64,000 nucleotides of DNA from Borrelia duttonii Ly (GTDB lineage: Bacteria; Spirochaetota; Spirochaetia; Borreliales; Borreliaceae), in NCBI RefSeq assembly GCF_000019685.1, contig NC_011229.1, forward strand, positions 682,001 to 746,000. Reading direction: 5' to 3'. This document shows, one piece after another, positions 47,297 through 59,113 of this stretch. Within the stretch, counting starts at the first letter, position 1. Each line of letters opens with the position of its first letter. Under the pieces are notes generated by a model that saw only the letters and a list, made by a program, of their open reading frames with translations, was not told the origin of the DNA and did not search any database. Both the position numbers and the translations under genes were made by a program.

Positions 47297-48194
47297 TGAA
47301 ACTCTTGTGAATTCTCAGACTTTGATTTTGGCTGGGCTTGGTGGACTTATAAGTGAGAAAAGCGGAGTAGTTAATGTTGGCATTGAGGGTACGATGGCCC
47401 TTGGTGCATTTGTTGGTGCTACAATTGCATATTGTTATGGTAGTCCTTTATTTGCAATTTTTGCTGGAGGTTTATCAGGTCTCCTTCTTTCACTTTTACA
47501 TGCTATTTTCACTATTTTTCTTAAATCAGATCAGGTAATAACTGGAATGGCTATTAACTTTTTAGGGCCGTCTATTGCTATGTTATTTGGGACTTTGATT
47601 TTTGGTTCTTCATCAACCCCTCCAATAGATGTTAAGTTACCCATACTTTTTGATGGGGTTTTGGATAAGAATTCTATTATATTTCAAATTTTTGGAAAAA
47701 GATATTCACTATATATTGCAATAATGTGTGTCATTGTTTTTTATATAATGTTTAAATATACTAAGATTGGACTTAGAATTAAGGCTAGTGGTGAGGCTCC
47801 AGAGGTTTTAAAATCTCTTGGAGTTAATGTTGTTATGATTAGATTTTTTTGTGTTTTATTTAGTGGTTTATTTGCAGGGGTTGCTGGGGCAGTTCTATCG
47901 ACTGTCATTGCTTCAAGTTATATGCAGGGAATTGTTGGTGGGCAAGGTTTTATTGCTATTGTTATGGTGATTTTTGGAAATTGGCAACCTTTTGGAATTT
48001 TAATGGGTAGTTTTTTATTTTCTTTTATAAGGACTCTAGTTGTTATGACATCTCAAATTTCTTTTTTTTCTGTAGTTATTCCTCTTAAAATATTAATTAT
48101 TTTACCGTATATTGTTGTAATTTTAAGTCTTGTGTTTTTTGCAAACAATAATTATGCTCCTCAAGCTCTGGGTTTACCTTGTCGAGAAGATTGA
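47268..48194 (+). CDS. ABC importer permease 2, nucleoside/BMP-family type
   Basis: A 308-residue permease with GTG start, overlapping permease 1; GGAGG lies about ten bases before it. Conserved segments are AGLGGLISEKSGVVNVGIEGTM (about 22-43) and IKASGEAPEVLKSLGVNV with LFSGLFAGVAGAVLS. It ends PQALGLPCRED. It should form a heterodimeric channel with permease 1. No terminator hairpin is obvious before mcp4, which begins 167 bases later. Confidence 0.88.
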   Translation: MLNALIFLISETLVNSQTLILAGLGGLISEKSGVVNVGIEGTMALGAFVGATIAYCYGSPLFAIFAGGLSGLLLSLLHAIFTIFLKSDQVITGMAINFLGPSIAMLFGTLIFGSSSTPPIDVKLPILFDGVLDKNSIIFQIFGKRYSLYIAIMCVIVFYIMFKYTKIGLRIKASGEAPEVLKSLGVNVVMIRFFCVLFSGLFAGVAGAVLSTVIASSYMQGIVGGQGFIAIVMVIFGNWQPFGILMGSFLFSFIRTLVVMTSQISFFSVVIPLKILIILPYIVVILSLVFFANNNYAPQALGLPCRED

Positions 48195-48361
48195 TTTTTA
48201 TTCTGATTTTTTTTAATATACAGTTGGAATTGGTGTAAGATTTGTTTATGAATTATGTTTTTTGATATAGAGTATATTAGGAGTGTCTATTTATTCTTAT
48301 ATTTGTAAGTTTGTTGTTTGTTAAATTAATTGACTGAAGGATTAATTTACGAGGTAGTTTT

Positions 48362-50572
48362 ATGTTAAAAGTTAAGTACAAATTTGTTGGATATTTATTC
48401 TTATGCTTGTTGTTGGTAATATTGTTTTTTTCTTTGATTTTTAAGTTTATTTTGGGTAATTATTTAGAACGTTATTATAAGCAATTAACAAGAGCTCAAG
48501 TAAGACGAGCTGCTTTTTCTGTACAATCTTTATTAGATACATTTTATATTATAATTGATGGTGCTAGTTCTAATTTGGCTCTTGAGACTATGGATGAATA
48601 TTCAGTAGTTAAGAATGGTGGACGTATGTTTTCAGAGATGGAAATAGATAGGTTTAGAGAAAATTCTAAAATAGTTCTTGATACTGTAAAGTTTGATAAA
48701 AAATATCGTAGTCGTTTGTACAATATATTGTGGGATTTAAAACTTGATACTTTTTATGAAGATTTTGCATTTCTTGATTTCGAAGGTAATATAATTGTCA
48801 CTACAAGATATGAGAATAATTCAGATTTTGCGCAATCTGAGTCACATACAGAGTATTTTAAAAGAGCTGTTGAAGGTTATAATAAAGATAAATTAGATTT
48901 TGTTGGTTGGTATACTTCTCTTAATGAGGGTATAGCAGGAGAAGTTGCTGTTAGGTCTTACTATAAGGATAAAAAGGCTTCTGCTATAGTTGTTCCTGTA
49001 CATTCGGCAGAAGATAAGGTGTTTCTTGGCTATTTAGTAGGTTATTTACTTGATGATTGTATAAGAGAGCAATTAGATAGATCTAGGTTTGGATTTTATA
49101 ATAGAGGAAATTTAGCTTATTTTGATTCACAAAATTATCTTGTGAATCCTCTAATAGAGTATGATGAGGGTTTTAAAGTCAGTGATTCTTTTATTAGTCT
49201 TTTAAAGAGTACGTTAACTCATCCTCCTAGAAAAGCCGAAGTTGCGACTGAAACATCAGTTTATGAAATTCAAAGAGCTTTTTTGCCAGAGATGGGATTG
49301 TATAATTATTATGCTATTTTACCTATTAGCAGTGAACTTGGAACTAATAGTGGGGTTCTTCTTGCTAGAATTCCTTATGAAGATATTTACGGTGTTGTTA
49401 ACAGTTTGGCCTTTAAATTTATTGCGTGTTCTATTTTAGGACTTATTATATTGATTATCATTCTTTCGGTAAGAATAGAGTCAATTATTGTTTTTAGATT
49501 AAATGTGTTTATTAATTTAGTAAAAAGAATGCTTAAAGGAAATTTAGATAAAACTTGTATTATTGCTGATGATGGATATTATGATGAACTTAGTTTGCTG
49601 GGTGTGCAAATAATCAAAATGAAAAATGCCATTGCGGATGCTGTTACAAGTGTTCTTAAAAATATTGATTATGTTAATAAGGCAAGTATTGAAGTTGCAA
49701 ATTCAAGTCAAGGTTTAAGTTCTAGTGCATTGCAACAGGCTTCAACACTTGAAGAGATGTCAGCTAATATAGAACAAATATCAGATGGGGTTAAGATGAG
49801 CGCTGATAGTTCCCAGGAGACAGAAAGAATAGCTTTAGTTACTAATCAAAATGCCCACGTAGGTGGTGAGGCTGTTGAAGAATCTGTTGTGGCTATGCAA
49901 TCTATTGTTGAGAAGGTTAGTGTTATTGAAGAGATAGCTAGAAAGACTAACTTGCTTGCTTTAAATGCAGCAATTGAGGCTGCAAGGGCTGGAGAGGAAG
50001 GTAAAGGATTTGCTGTTGTAGCAAGTGAGATTAGAAAGCTTGCTGATCTTAGTAAAGAATCTGCTCTTGAAATTGGTGAATTAGTTGAAGAAAATTCTAG
50101 ACTAGCAACGGAGGCGGGGATGATATTTCGAGATATGTTGCCTGATATAGAAAAGACTACTGATCTTGTGAAGAAAATTTCTGAAGGCAGTTATAAACAG
50201 AATGAACAAATTATGCAGTTTAAGGTGGCTCTTGATCAGGTTGGTGAGGTAGTACAAGCTTCTGCATCAAGCAGTGAGGAGCTTTCAAGTATGGCTGATA
50301 GGATGCTTGAGAAAGCTAAAGAACTTAGAGAAGTAATATCTTTTTTCAAGACTGATGATTCTGGTAAATTTGAAGTTGATGATGATTTGATGAATGAAAA
50401 TTTTGCTCCTATAAATGTTAAGACTAGTTCAGTTATAGGCAATAAAGCAAATGGTGTGCGTGATGATTTAAGTATGAATTATAAGTCTATTAATAAAAGG
50501 GTAGATCCTAAGAAAGCTATTGATGTTGTTGATAAGGATTTAGATTTTGATGATGATTTTTCAGATTTTTAA
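48362..50572 (+). CDS. Methyl-accepting chemotaxis protein (MCP4-like)
   Basis: A 736-residue transmembrane chemoreceptor. Helix 1 is at about residues 9-30. A periplasmic sensor region resembling a double Cache domain follows ([12 protein letters not shown] near 138). Helix 2 is about 348-368, then a HAMP region, and a cytoplasmic signalling domain ending in the hairpin tip [40 protein letters not shown]. The tail is acidic (DFDDDFSDF). It lies directly before a second receptor on the same strand. Ligand unknown. It should signal through CheW and CheA proteins such as those at 36283-40277. Confidence 0.93.
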   Translation: MLKVKYKFVGYLFLCLLLVILFFSLIFKFILGNYLERYYKQLTRAQVRRAAFSVQSLLDTFYIIIDGASSNLALETMDEYSVVKNGGRMFSEMEIDRFRENSKIVLDTVKFDKKYRSRLYNILWDLKLDTFYEDFAFLDFEGNIIVTTRYENNSDFAQSESHTEYFKRAVEGYNKDKLDFVGWYTSLNEGIAGEVAVRSYYKDKKASAIVVPVHSAEDKVFLGYLVGYLLDDCIREQLDRSRFGFYNRGNLAYFDSQNYLVNPLIEYDEGFKVSDSFISLLKSTLTHPPRKAEVATETSVYEIQRAFLPEMGLYNYYAILPISSELGTNSGVLLARIPYEDIYGVVNSLAFKFIACSILGLIILIIILSVRIESIIVFRLNVFINLVKRMLKGNLDKTCIIADDGYYDELSLLGVQIIKMKNAIADAVTSVLKNIDYVNKASIEVANSSQGLSSSALQQASTLEEMSANIEQISDGVKMSADSSQETERIALVTNQNAHVGGEAVEESVVAMQSIVEKVSVIEEIARKTNLLALNAAIEAARAGEEGKGFAVVASEIRKLADLSKESALEIGELVEENSRLATEAGMIFRDMLPDIEKTTDLVKKISEGSYKQNEQIMQFKVALDQVGEVVQASASSSEELSSMADRMLEKAKELREVISFFKTDDSGKFEVDDDLMNENFAPINVKTSSVIGNKANGVRDDLSMNYKSINKRVDPKKAIDVVDKDLDFDDDFSDF

Positions 50573-50601
50573 AACTTATTTTTATAAGGGGTAGTTGTTA
50601 T

Positions 50602-52509
50602 ATGAAACTGAAGCTAAGAGTTAGGATATTACTTATTGTTAGTATGCTTATATCAATTTTTATTTCTGTATTATTTATTGGATTTGGAATGTTAATTAAT
50701 TCAAGTTTGGTAGCGCAACAATTGGATCTTATGCAAAATCTTATTGGCAATGTTAAAAATTCACTAACTAGTTATTTGTATTCAATGGAGGAGCGGGTAA
50801 AAGTTAATTCGATGTATTTAGATTCTGTAGAAAGGTTTGAATCTATTGCTAGAAGTAAACCCAAAAGAATAGAGGCTATTTTAGATCAAATTGAGATTTT
50901 AGTTAAAACAGGTAGGGGTAGTAACTTAATGATAACCGATAAGTTAGGTAAAATAATATTTACTACTGCTGTTAAAGATAATAGTGATTATGGTGTTTCT
51001 GTTGCAGATAAAGAATATTTTATTAAATTGCAAACTGCTAGTTATATGTATAATTCTTCTGTTTTATTGGCGGATTCTGGCTCGATTGAAGAAGTTTTAA
51101 TGAAAGATATTTCTCAAATGAAAAATGAATCAGGACAAATTCCTTATTTATTGATAGGTGTTCCTTTAAGAGATGATGTTACCAATGATATTTTTGGATA
51201 TTTTATGATCTTTTATGCTTTTGATTATCTCTATAATTCGTTTAAAGGTATTCGTTTTGGAACATTAAATAGTGGTCGTGCTATGGTATTTGATGAGACA
51301 GGTTCGTTTCTTATTCATCATAAGTGGTCTCCTGGTAATAATTTTGTGAAGTCTAATACTTATTATGAGCGTGTATTTAAGAATTGTTATGAAGATTTAA
51401 TACAAAAAAATAAAGAAATTAGTTTTGGTCGTTATGTTGATCCTCTTGACGACGAGTATATTGGATTTGCTCAAAGGATAAAATGTAAATTGTCTGGTGT
51501 TTCATTTATAGTATATTTGAGAGCTAATAGGGGAGATTTTTATTATATGTCTAAGCTTACTACTTTCATTTTGAGTATAGGCTTTGTAATTACTTTAATT
51601 GTTCTTGGTTTTGTTACTATTTATCTTGTAGGTAGGCTTAGTTCTGCTTTAAATGGAATTTTAAGTTATTCTGAAAAACTTGCTTCTGGAGATTTTACAA
51701 TTACAAGTCATTCTTTAAGGTGGGATACTGAAGAAATTCATGAATTATATGATGATTTGGGACTTTTGAGAGAGAATTTTTCGTCTATTGCTAAAATAAT
51801 TAATGAGAATCTTGATTATCTTTATGAAAATGCAATTCAAATAGCGAATGCAAGTCAGAATTTAAGTTCTGGTGCGGTTGAACAAGCTTCTACATTGGAG
51901 GAAATGACAGCAAATATTGAACAAATATCGCAAGGTGTTACTGAGAATACCTATAATGCATCTACTACCGAGAGTATTGCTGTTAATACCAATGAGAAAA
52001 CTAAGGAAGGATATCAGTCTGTTACTAAAGCCATTCAAGCTATGGAAATTATTACAGATAAAATAAGTATTATTGATGAGATAACAAGACAAACTAATTT
52101 ACTTGCTTTAAATGCTTCTATTGAAGCCGCTAGAGTTGGAGATAAGGGTAAGGGATTTGAAGTTGTTGCTGCTGAAGTAAGAAAGCTTGCTGATCAAAGT
52201 AAGGAGTCTGCTAGAGAAATTATTGATATTGCAAATAAGAGTTTAACTATTGCAAGTAAAGCAGGTAATAACTTTAAGCAAATCGTTCCTGGAATGGAAG
52301 AAACTGCTGGGCTTGTTAAAAATATTACTCGTGAAAGTTCTAATCAGAGTAATCAAATTGTACAATTTAAAAATGCAATAGAACAAGTTAGTCAATTGGT
52401 TCAAACAACAGCATCAAGTAGTGAAAATCTTTCAGCAATGTCGGAAAGAATGTTAGAGAGTGTTAAACATTTAAAAGATTCTGTTGATTATTTTAAGATT
52501 GATCAATAA
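50602..52509 (+). CDS. Methyl-accepting chemotaxis protein (MCP5-like)
   Basis: A 635-residue receptor with helix 1 at about 8-30, a Cache-like periplasmic region ([14 protein letters not shown] near 107), helix 2 at about 322-345, HAMP, and the signalling hairpin [42 protein letters not shown]. It shares the cytoplasmic half with the upstream MCP but has a different sensor domain. The gene starts 29 bases after mcp4, with AAGGGG before the ATG. It ends in a hairpin that includes its stop codon. Confidence 0.93.
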   Translation: MKLKLRVRILLIVSMLISIFISVLFIGFGMLINSSLVAQQLDLMQNLIGNVKNSLTSYLYSMEERVKVNSMYLDSVERFESIARSKPKRIEAILDQIEILVKTGRGSNLMITDKLGKIIFTTAVKDNSDYGVSVADKEYFIKLQTASYMYNSSVLLADSGSIEEVLMKDISQMKNESGQIPYLLIGVPLRDDVTNDIFGYFMIFYAFDYLYNSFKGIRFGTLNSGRAMVFDETGSFLIHHKWSPGNNFVKSNTYYERVFKNCYEDLIQKNKEISFGRYVDPLDDEYIGFAQRIKCKLSGVSFIVYLRANRGDFYYMSKLTTFILSIGFVITLIVLGFVTIYLVGRLSSALNGILSYSEKLASGDFTITSHSLRWDTEEIHELYDDLGLLRENFSSIAKIINENLDYLYENAIQIANASQNLSSGAVEQASTLEEMTANIEQISQGVTENTYNASTTESIAVNTNEKTKEGYQSVTKAIQAMEIITDKISIIDEITRQTNLLALNASIEAARVGDKGKGFEVVAAEVRKLADQSKESAREIIDIANKSLTIASKAGNNFKQIVPGMEETAGLVKNITRESSNQSNQIVQFKNAIEQVSQLVQTTASSSENLSAMSERMLESVKHLKDSVDYFKIDQ

Positions 52510-52541
52510 ACCTATAGAAATAAATGATTACTATAGGTTTA
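52507..52541. terminator. Convergent hairpin between mcp5 and mnmA
   Basis: TAAACCTATAG at 52507-52517 pairs perfectly with CTATAGGTTTA at 52531-52541 around a 13-base loop. The first arm begins with the mcp5 stop codon. It lies 24 bases beyond the mnmA stop on the other strand, so it can act in both directions. Confidence 0.75.
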
Positions 52542-52564
52542 ATTTGATATTAAAATATATCTTT

Positions 52565-53629
52565 CTATATTAATGTTTTAAGGATTTTGGCTCCACCAAG
52601 GCATTCATCTTCTTTATAAAAGATGCAAAATTGGCCTGGTGAAATTCCATAGTCTTTTTCTTCTAGGTTAACCCTTATAATTTCATCTTTTAGTGTTTCT
52701 ATTTTGCATTTTATTTTTTTTTCTCCATGTCTTATTTTGGCGCTTAAGTTGTCATTTTTTAGTGGTTTATTGATCCAATTTGTTTTGTGAACTAAAAATT
52801 GTTCTTTACCTTGTTTGAGATAATTTGTACTGTTTGAAATATAAATGATATTATTTTGGATATCTTTTTCTGTTACAAACCATGGTCCGTGACTAAGTTT
52901 AATACCTTTTCTTTGTCCAATTGTGAAAAACCAATATCCATTATGTGTTCCAAGTATTTTTCCAGTCTCTTGTTCAATTATATTACCTTTAAGTTCTCCT
53001 AAATGATATTTTATAAATTCGTTATATTTGATTTTTCCAAGGAAACAAATTCCTTGGCTATCTTTTCTATTTTTATTTGGTAGATCTATTTCATGTGCTA
53101 TTTGTCTTATTTCACTTTTTAATAAATCACCCAATGGAAAATGTAATTTGGATATTTGTTTTTTAGAGAGATGAGAGAGAAAGTAACTTTGATCTTTTAT
53201 TTTGTCTTTTGCTTGTTTTAATGTATAGGAATTATTTTTATTTTCTATTTTGGCATAGTGGCCTGTTACAATTAAATCATATTTTTCATTTATTTTTTCA
53301 AAAAATGCACCAAATTTAATTCTTTGATTACAAAATATATCTGGGCTTGGTGTATTTCCCATTTTTAATTCTTCAATGGCATAAGTTACTACTCTATTGT
53401 AGTATTCTTCTTGTAAATTAATAATTTCATACGGTACATTGAATTTTTTACATACAGAATCTACGTAAGTTATATCTTCTTTCCAAGGACATTCTCCTAT
53501 ATAGGAAAGTTCGTCCTCAAGCCAAATTTTTAGATAATAACATTTTATATTCTTATATCCTTTTTGTATCATTGTATAAAGAGCTACGGAGCTGTCTACT
53601 CCACCGGATAGAAGTATTGCTATTTTCAT
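52565..53629 (-). CDS. mnmA: tRNA-specific 2-thiouridylase
   Basis: A 354-residue enzyme (also called TrmU) that puts sulfur at C2 of the wobble uridine of Lys, Glu and Gln tRNAs. The PP-loop is [12 protein letters not shown] (residues 6-17). The catalytic Cys pair is in [11 protein letters not shown] (about 98-108) and SQGICFLG (about 191-198). The target-recognition [10 protein letters not shown] is at about 146-155, and the C-terminal barrel has [14 protein letters not shown]. It is full length. It is divergent from the mevalonate operon with a 100-base spacer. Confidence 0.95.
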   Translation of the reverse strand: MKIAILLSGGVDSSVALYTMIQKGYKNIKCYYLKIWLEDELSYIGECPWKEDITYVDSVCKKFNVPYEIINLQEEYYNRVVTYAIEELKMGNTPSPDIFCNQRIKFGAFFEKINEKYDLIVTGHYAKIENKNNSYTLKQAKDKIKDQSYFLSHLSKKQISKLHFPLGDLLKSEIRQIAHEIDLPNKNRKDSQGICFLGKIKYNEFIKYHLGELKGNIIEQETGKILGTHNGYWFFTIGQRKGIKLSHGPWFVTEKDIQNNIIYISNSTNYLKQGKEQFLVHKTNWINKPLKNDNLSAKIRHGEKKIKCKIETLKDEIIRVNLEEKDYGISPGQFCIFYKEDECLGGAKILKTLI

Positions 53630-53664
53630 AATTTATTTCTCCTCTTAGCATATCATATTGAACT

Positions 53665-53692
53665 TTGATATTTTTATGATCTATAGTATAAA
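53665..53692 (+). promoter_or_regulatory. Putative promoter of the mevalonate operon
   Basis: TTGATA at 53665-53670 and TATAAA at 53687-53692 are spaced 16 bases apart, each one base off consensus. They lie 37 bases before the HMG-CoA synthase ATG, leaving a short leader with GGAGGA in it. Confidence 0.5.
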
Positions 53693-53729
53693 TTACTTGG
53701 TAATCATTTTTTAAATTGGAGGACAATTG

Positions 53730-54953
53730 ATGAAAGTTGGTATTAGTGATATTAGAGTTTTTTTGCCTTTAAATTGTTTAGATTTTCGTGTTCTTTTAGA
53801 TAATTCATTGTACAGTTCTGATGAAAATTTTTTTGCTAAATTTAATAGAGCCATTGATGCGACTCTTCAGAAGGCATTTAGGTTCACAGGTACTAATGAA
53901 GACAGTGTTACAATGGCAAGTGCTGCTGTTAAAATGATTTTTGATAATAATGATCTTGATTTAAATAATATGAGAATATTTCTGGGTGGAACTGAAACGG
54001 GAGTAGATCATTCAAAATCAATATCATCGTATGTTTATGGGGCTTTAAAGTTGGCTGGGATTAATTTAGAGAATAATTTTTTAACTTTTCAAGCTCAGCA
54101 TGCTTGTGCAGGGACTGCACTTTCTTTGCATAGTGCTTCAAGTATTTTAAGTCATTTAAATGGATCTGAATATGGAATAGTATTTTCTAGTGATATTGCG
54201 CATTATAATAATCTTACTACAGCAGAAATTACTCAAGGTGCTGGCGCTGCAGCAGTTTTAATTGAGAAAAATCCAAAAGTTTTATCTATTAATTTGTCTG
54301 AGTTTGGAGTTTATACTGATGATGTTGATGATTTCTTTAGGCCATTTGGAAGTCTTGAGGCTAAAGTGAAGGGGCGTTATTCTATTGATTGTTACAATAA
54401 GGCAAATGAAGAGGCTTTAGCCGATTTTGCGCATAAGAAAAATATGAGTATTAAAGATTTATTTTCTAAGTATAGATTTATTTTGCATGTTCCTTTTGCA
54501 AAAATGCCTATAGATTCTATGCATTATGTTTTAAAGAAATATTATAGCGAAGATGAATCTGAGAGAAATGCTTATTTAGAATCAATAGACTTTTATGATT
54601 CTGTTGAAGCTTCTAAGGAAGTTGGGAATTTATATACAGGATCAATATTTTTGTCTTTAATGTCTTATTTAAAGCGAGTATTTCAAAAAAAAGATATTAG
54701 TGGAGAGAGTATACTTTTTTGTTCTTATGGGTCTGGAAATATTATGGTTATTTATGAACTTACTGTTGAAGAGAATGCTCATTGTGTGATTAAGACTTGG
54801 GATATTGATAAACTACTTTCAGTAAGGCACAATGCAAATTTTGATGAATATCGAAATTTTTTTGAAAATAAAATTATTCCACATGAGTCACAAGGTTTTT
54901 ATTTGAAAGAAATTAGGGAAGATGGATATCGAATTTATGGGTATCGAGCCTAA
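53730..54953 (+). CDS. mvaS: Hydroxymethylglutaryl-CoA synthase
   Basis: A 407-residue enzyme condensing acetyl-CoA and acetoacetyl-CoA to HMG-CoA, the second step of mevalonate synthesis. The nucleophile Cys is in [17 protein letters not shown] (about residues 126-142), the conserved [11 protein letters not shown] lies earlier and the His is in HVPFAKMP. The start is the ATG at 53730 after GGAGGA; a TTG at 53727 directly before it is also in frame. It is first in an operon of six overlapping genes. A dedicated acetoacetyl-CoA thiolase is not in this window. Confidence 0.95.
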   Translation: MKVGISDIRVFLPLNCLDFRVLLDNSLYSSDENFFAKFNRAIDATLQKAFRFTGTNEDSVTMASAAVKMIFDNNDLDLNNMRIFLGGTETGVDHSKSISSYVYGALKLAGINLENNFLTFQAQHACAGTALSLHSASSILSHLNGSEYGIVFSSDIAHYNNLTTAEITQGAGAAAVLIEKNPKVLSINLSEFGVYTDDVDDFFRPFGSLEAKVKGRYSIDCYNKANEEALADFAHKKNMSIKDLFSKYRFILHVPFAKMPIDSMHYVLKKYYSEDESERNAYLESIDFYDSVEASKEVGNLYTGSIFLSLMSYLKRVFQKKDISGESILFCSYGSGNIMVIYELTVEENAHCVIKTWDIDKLLSVRHNANFDEYRNFFENKIIPHESQGFYLKEIREDGYRIYGYRA

Positions 54954-56001
54954 TATATTAAATAATAAGAGACAACAAATTGAAATTTGTTTACAAAGGG
55001 AAAATGTTAATAAAAGTGATAATCTTTTAAATTTTGTTAATGTAAAACATGATGCACTTAGTGAGCTTGATTTTTGTGAGATAGATACGCATGAGAGTTT
55101 ATTTGGTTATGATATTGCTATGCCTATTTTTATATCATCAATGACAGGAGGAGTGAGAGAAGGTAATAAATTGAATAAATCTCTTGTTAAGATTGCAAAT
55201 GATATTGGTATTCCGATGGGTCTTGGTTCTTTTAAGCTTATATTTAAATATCCTGAGTATATTAAAGATTTTTCATTAAAGAAATATGCTGATAATATTC
55301 CTTTATTTTCTAATATAGGTGTTGTTCAATTAAGAGAATTTGGTGTTTATGAAATAATTGAAATGAATAAGAGGTTGGAGGTTGATGCTGTAATTTTGCA
55401 TTTAAATTCTGGTCAAGAATTGATGAATTCTAAAGGTGGGAGAAATTTTAAAGGAATTAAGGACACAATTGCTAAGTTTTGTTCTGTGTCCAATTTGCCG
55501 GTCATTGTTAAAGAAACCGGTTTTGGAATATCACCTGATTCTGTTATTAGTTTGTTAGAGCTTGGGGTTTCTTATGTTGATCTTGCTGGTAGTGGTGGTA
55601 CTAATTGGGTTTTAGTTGAAGGTATTAAAGAAAAAAATTTAGATATTGCATCTTGTTTTGCTAATTGGGGCATATCTTCGGTTTTGACATTGCTTAGTAT
55701 TGATGAGTCTTTTAAAGATAAGATTTTTGCATCAGGAGGATATGAAACAGGGATGGATATTGCAAAAGGTATTGCTCTTGGGGCTCAATTAGTAGGAGTT
55801 GCAGCGGCTGTTTTGAGGGTTTTTTATTCGGGAGGTGAAGAGGCTTTATATAAACTTTTTAAAGACTATGAATATGTCTTAAAGATGTCTATGCTTTTAA
55901 GTAATAGTCAGAATTTGGCACAGTTTAGAACAAATAAATATTTTTTAAGTTATCCATTGATGCTTAATATTAAGAGTTTTAAAGATTGTTATGAAACTTA
56001 G
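54937..56001 (+). CDS. fni: Isopentenyl-diphosphate delta-isomerase, type 2
   Basis: An FMN- and NADPH-dependent enzyme interconverting isopentenyl and dimethylallyl diphosphate. Family segments are KRQQIEICL near the N-terminus, [18 protein letters not shown] (about 65-82), [36 protein letters not shown] and [22 protein letters not shown] prefer the ATG at 54937 (354 residues); an ATG at 54922 adds five residues. It overlaps the end of mvaS and, at its own end, overlaps mvaA by 11 bases. Confidence 0.93.
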   Translation: MGIEPNILNNKRQQIEICLQRENVNKSDNLLNFVNVKHDALSELDFCEIDTHESLFGYDIAMPIFISSMTGGVREGNKLNKSLVKIANDIGIPMGLGSFKLIFKYPEYIKDFSLKKYADNIPLFSNIGVVQLREFGVYEIIEMNKRLEVDAVILHLNSGQELMNSKGGRNFKGIKDTIAKFCSVSNLPVIVKETGFGISPDSVISLLELGVSYVDLAGSGGTNWVLVEGIKEKNLDIASCFANWGISSVLTLLSIDESFKDKIFASGGYETGMDIAKGIALGAQLVGVAAAVLRVFYSGGEEALYKLFKDYEYVLKMSMLLSNSQNLAQFRTNKYFLSYPLMLNIKSFKDCYET

Positions 56002-57241
56002 TGATGATTTTAGAAATAAAAGTATTTTAGATAAAAAACTAGAGATAAAGGATCTTTTAAAATTAAATTTTGATGATTTTTTTTATGATTCTATTGATGA
56101 GAATTTTTTGTCTCATATGATAGAGAATTATATTGGTTATCTATCTTTGCCTGTTGGTATTGTTAAGAATTTAAAAGTAAATGATAAATATTATAGTGTA
56201 CCTATTGCTACGGAAGAACCATCTGTTATTGCTGCATTGAATTTTGCGGCTAAAATTCTTAAAACTGCAAATTTAAGTTATTCTGTGGGCGAAGTATTAG
56301 GTATTGCTCAAGTTTATATAAGCACAGATAAAGATTTAAGTGATATTCTTCTTGGTCTTCATGAAAAAATAGATCTTTGGTCTAAATCTCTCTTAAAAAA
56401 CATGGAACTTAGGGGTGGAGGTTTTAGAAGACTTTCTACTAAATTTATTGGAGAGATTGGTATTCAAAAATTAAATATTTACATAGATGTTTGTGATGTT
56501 ATGGGTTCAAATTTATTAAATTCAGTGGCTGAAAAAGTGGCCCATAATATTAATTTAGAATTTGGGTATAAATGTGTATTGAAAATTTTGAGTAATGATT
56601 CTAATGATTTTTCGGTAAAGGCCAATTTTAAGTTAAATATTAATAATTTGCTTAAGAATAATGAAGAATCTTTGACTTTAGCGCATAATATTTCTCTTAT
56701 TTCAAAGATAGGATTTTTTGAAGAAGAGCGTGCTATTACTAATAATAAAGGTATTATGAATGGTATAACAGGTTTATGTGTCGCTACACTTAATGATACA
56801 AGGGCTCTTGAGGCAAGCATACATAAATTTGCCTCAAGAAGTGGTAGATACTTACCTCTTAGTAAATTTTATGTTTTTGATGAAAATTTGGTGGGAGAAA
56901 TAGAATTACCTTTACAAGTTGGAGTTAAAGGAGGTTCAGTTGGTTCTCATGAGGCATCTATGTTAAGCTTTAAAATTATGGGTATTGATTGCAAAAAGGA
57001 GTTTATGGGGATTCTTGCTTGTGTTGGACTTTCAAGCAATTTTGCAGCTTTAAGGGCACTTGCTTTTGATGGAATTCAAAGGGGACATATGAGATTGCAT
57101 GTTAATAAGATTTTATATCTTCTTGAAAGAGATTATAATGTGTCTAGTGATGAGAGAGAAAAGATATTATTGAATATGAATGAAAATGGAATTTATTCTA
57201 TTGATTTTGCATTGAAATTTTTAAATGATTTGAGAGCTTAG
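55991..57241 (+). CDS. mvaA: HMG-CoA reductase, class II type
   Basis: A 416-residue enzyme reducing HMG-CoA to mevalonate. [16 protein letters not shown] and [19 protein letters not shown] carry the HMG-CoA-binding region and the active-site Glu. [19 protein letters not shown] is the nucleotide-binding motif of class II enzymes. [10 protein letters not shown] and [11 protein letters not shown] follow. Length and motifs fit the bacterial class II form. It lies between fni and mvaD in the mevalonate operon. Confidence 0.94.
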   Translation: MKLSDDFRNKSILDKKLEIKDLLKLNFDDFFYDSIDENFLSHMIENYIGYLSLPVGIVKNLKVNDKYYSVPIATEEPSVIAALNFAAKILKTANLSYSVGEVLGIAQVYISTDKDLSDILLGLHEKIDLWSKSLLKNMELRGGGFRRLSTKFIGEIGIQKLNIYIDVCDVMGSNLLNSVAEKVAHNINLEFGYKCVLKILSNDSNDFSVKANFKLNINNLLKNNEESLTLAHNISLISKIGFFEEERAITNNKGIMNGITGLCVATLNDTRALEASIHKFASRSGRYLPLSKFYVFDENLVGEIELPLQVGVKGGSVGSHEASMLSFKIMGIDCKKEFMGILACVGLSSNFAALRALAFDGIQRGHMRLHVNKILYLLERDYNVSSDEREKILLNMNENGIYSIDFALKFLNDLRA

Positions 57242-57242
57242 T

Positions 57243-58184
57243 GTGAAAGTTAAATGTAAGGTGAATCCTAGTCTGGCTTTAATTAAATATTGGGGAAAGA
57301 GAGATAGATTTTTAAATACTCCTGCTACTTCGAGTATTGCTGTTAGCGTTGATAAATTTTATTCTATAACTGAACTTGTATTGTCATCTAGAGATGAAAT
57401 AATTCTGAATTCAAAATCTGTTGTTTTACAAGATAGAGAAAAAAAATTTTTCAATTATGCAAGAAAAATATTAAATAAATTAGATATTGGATTTAAGATA
57501 GTTAGTGAAAATAATTTTCCAACATCAGCAGGACTTGCAAGTTCAAGTTCTGGTTTTGCGTCTATTGCTGCTTGTATTTTAAAATATTTTGATCAGTTTT
57601 CTTATCAAAAAGCCTCAGAGCTTGCAAGAATAGGTTCAGCTTCAGCTTCAAGAGCTATTTATGGTGGATTTACTTTTTTAAAGGAAGGAGCTTTAAATGC
57701 ATTTCAATGTAATAATTACAATTGTTTTAATGAGTTATGCATTATATTTGCTATAGTTGATGGGCAAGAAAAAGAAATTTCTTCAAGAACTGCCATGGAG
57801 CTTTGTAAGCAAGAAAGGTTTTATTGGGATGCTTGGATTAAATCTAGTCAAAATATCTTTAAGGAAGCTTTATATTTTTTTTTAATAGGAGATTTTAATA
57901 AATTTGGTTTGAGAGTGATCAAAAGTTATCAGTGTATGTTTGCTTTAATGTTATCATCTTCTATTATTTATTTCAAAGATAGTACTATAAATTTGATAAA
58001 ATATGTGGCTGAGTTGAGAAGAGAAGGTTTTTCTGTTTTTGAAACTATGGATGCTGGGCCACAAGTTAAGATATTGTGTTTAAAGAAAGATTTGAATTTG
58101 ATTTTGCCCAAACTTACTAAAAATTTTAAAGATGTTGATTTTGTTGTTTCAGGGATTGGAAGTGGTTTGGAATGGATACGATAA
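57243..58184 (+). CDS. mvaD: Diphosphomevalonate decarboxylase
   Basis: A 313-residue GHMP-superfamily enzyme making isopentenyl diphosphate. N-terminal NPSLALIKYWGKRD and TPATSSIAVSVD are the substrate region, and the ATP loop is FPTSAGLASSSSGFAS (about 92-107). ETMDAGPQVKILC near 265-277 contains the conserved catalytic Asp. GTG start, one base after the mvaA stop. It overlaps the next gene by 13 bases. Confidence 0.94.
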   Translation: MKVKCKVNPSLALIKYWGKRDRFLNTPATSSIAVSVDKFYSITELVLSSRDEIILNSKSVVLQDREKKFFNYARKILNKLDIGFKIVSENNFPTSAGLASSSSGFASIAACILKYFDQFSYQKASELARIGSASASRAIYGGFTFLKEGALNAFQCNNYNCFNELCIIFAIVDGQEKEISSRTAMELCKQERFYWDAWIKSSQNIFKEALYFFLIGDFNKFGLRVIKSYQCMFALMLSSSIIYFKDSTINLIKYVAELRREGFSVFETMDAGPQVKILCLKKDLNLILPKLTKNFKDVDFVVSGIGSGLEWIR

Positions 58185-59113
58185 ATTTTTCAGTGCCTGG
58201 TAATTTGCTTTTAATGGGTGAATATTCGATTTTAGAAGAAAATGGTTTTGGTCTTGCAATTGCAATTGACGAGAGAGCTTATTTTTCTTTTAAACAAAGT
58301 GATAAATGGCGTTTTTTTTCTAAAAGAACTAAAATTGATAATTTTACTTTAATAGACAGTAATGATGATTTTATTTTTAAAATGTTTAGCTATTTAAAGT
58401 ATTGCTATTTTAATAATCTAGAAGCTTTTCCTTTTGATGTTTATGTTGATACAAGTAATTTTTTTTTGGATAGTGGTGTTAAGAAAGGATTTGGTTCGAG
58501 TGCTGTTGTTGCTGTTGGGATTGTATATGGAATTTATTTAATTTTAAATGGTAATAAAAATTTTATTAAAGATAAAATTTTTATGTATTGCCTTGAAGCT
58601 TACAGATATGCTCAAGGAGGTATGGGTAGTGGGTATGATATTGCTACCAGTCTTTTTGGAGGTGTTGTTATGTTTAAGGGAGGCAATTCCCCGAAATATG
58701 AGCTTTTGGATAAAATATGTTTTGATAATTTTTATCTAATGAAAGGTCCAGGTCCCATTAAGACTACTAATGCTATCATTAGATATAATGGATATAGAGA
58801 TTCGTTATTGAGTTTTATGAGAGATGTTAATATTGTAATGGAAAATATTATTTTAAATGTTAGTAATTCTGCTAATTGTTTACTGTCTAGTTTAAAGTTG
58901 GCAAGAAATATAGGATTAGAAATTGGAAAAAGAATAGGAATTTCTGCTGAATTACCTTTAAATCTTTCTTATCTTAAAGATGAATGTACTCTGATTAAGG
59001 CTTTGGGTGCTGGGAATGAAACTTTTTTAGTTTATAATCCAAATTTTGAAGTTTTTAAACAATTTGATATTGAACCTATAAATCTAGATTTAGCTGGTGT
59101 TAAATTTCATTAG
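58172..59113 (+). CDS. mvaK2: Phosphomevalonate kinase
   Basis: A 313-residue GHMP kinase that phosphorylates mevalonate 5-phosphate. N-terminal VPGNLLLMGEYSILE is the sugar/substrate motif and KKGFGSSAVVAVG (about 105-117) the ATP loop. C-terminal IKALGAGNETFLV resembles motif 3, although less Gly-rich than usual. Assignment as phosphomevalonate rather than mevalonate kinase rests on the order in the operon and on the following gene being the better MvaK1 match. Confidence 0.88.
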   Translation: MDTINFSVPGNLLLMGEYSILEENGFGLAIAIDERAYFSFKQSDKWRFFSKRTKIDNFTLIDSNDDFIFKMFSYLKYCYFNNLEAFPFDVYVDTSNFFLDSGVKKGFGSSAVVAVGIVYGIYLILNGNKNFIKDKIFMYCLEAYRYAQGGMGSGYDIATSLFGGVVMFKGGNSPKYELLDKICFDNFYLMKGPGPIKTTNAIIRYNGYRDSLLSFMRDVNIVMENIILNVSNSANCLLSSLKLARNIGLEIGKRIGISAELPLNLSYLKDECTLIKALGAGNETFLVYNPNFEVFKQFDIEPINLDLAGVKFH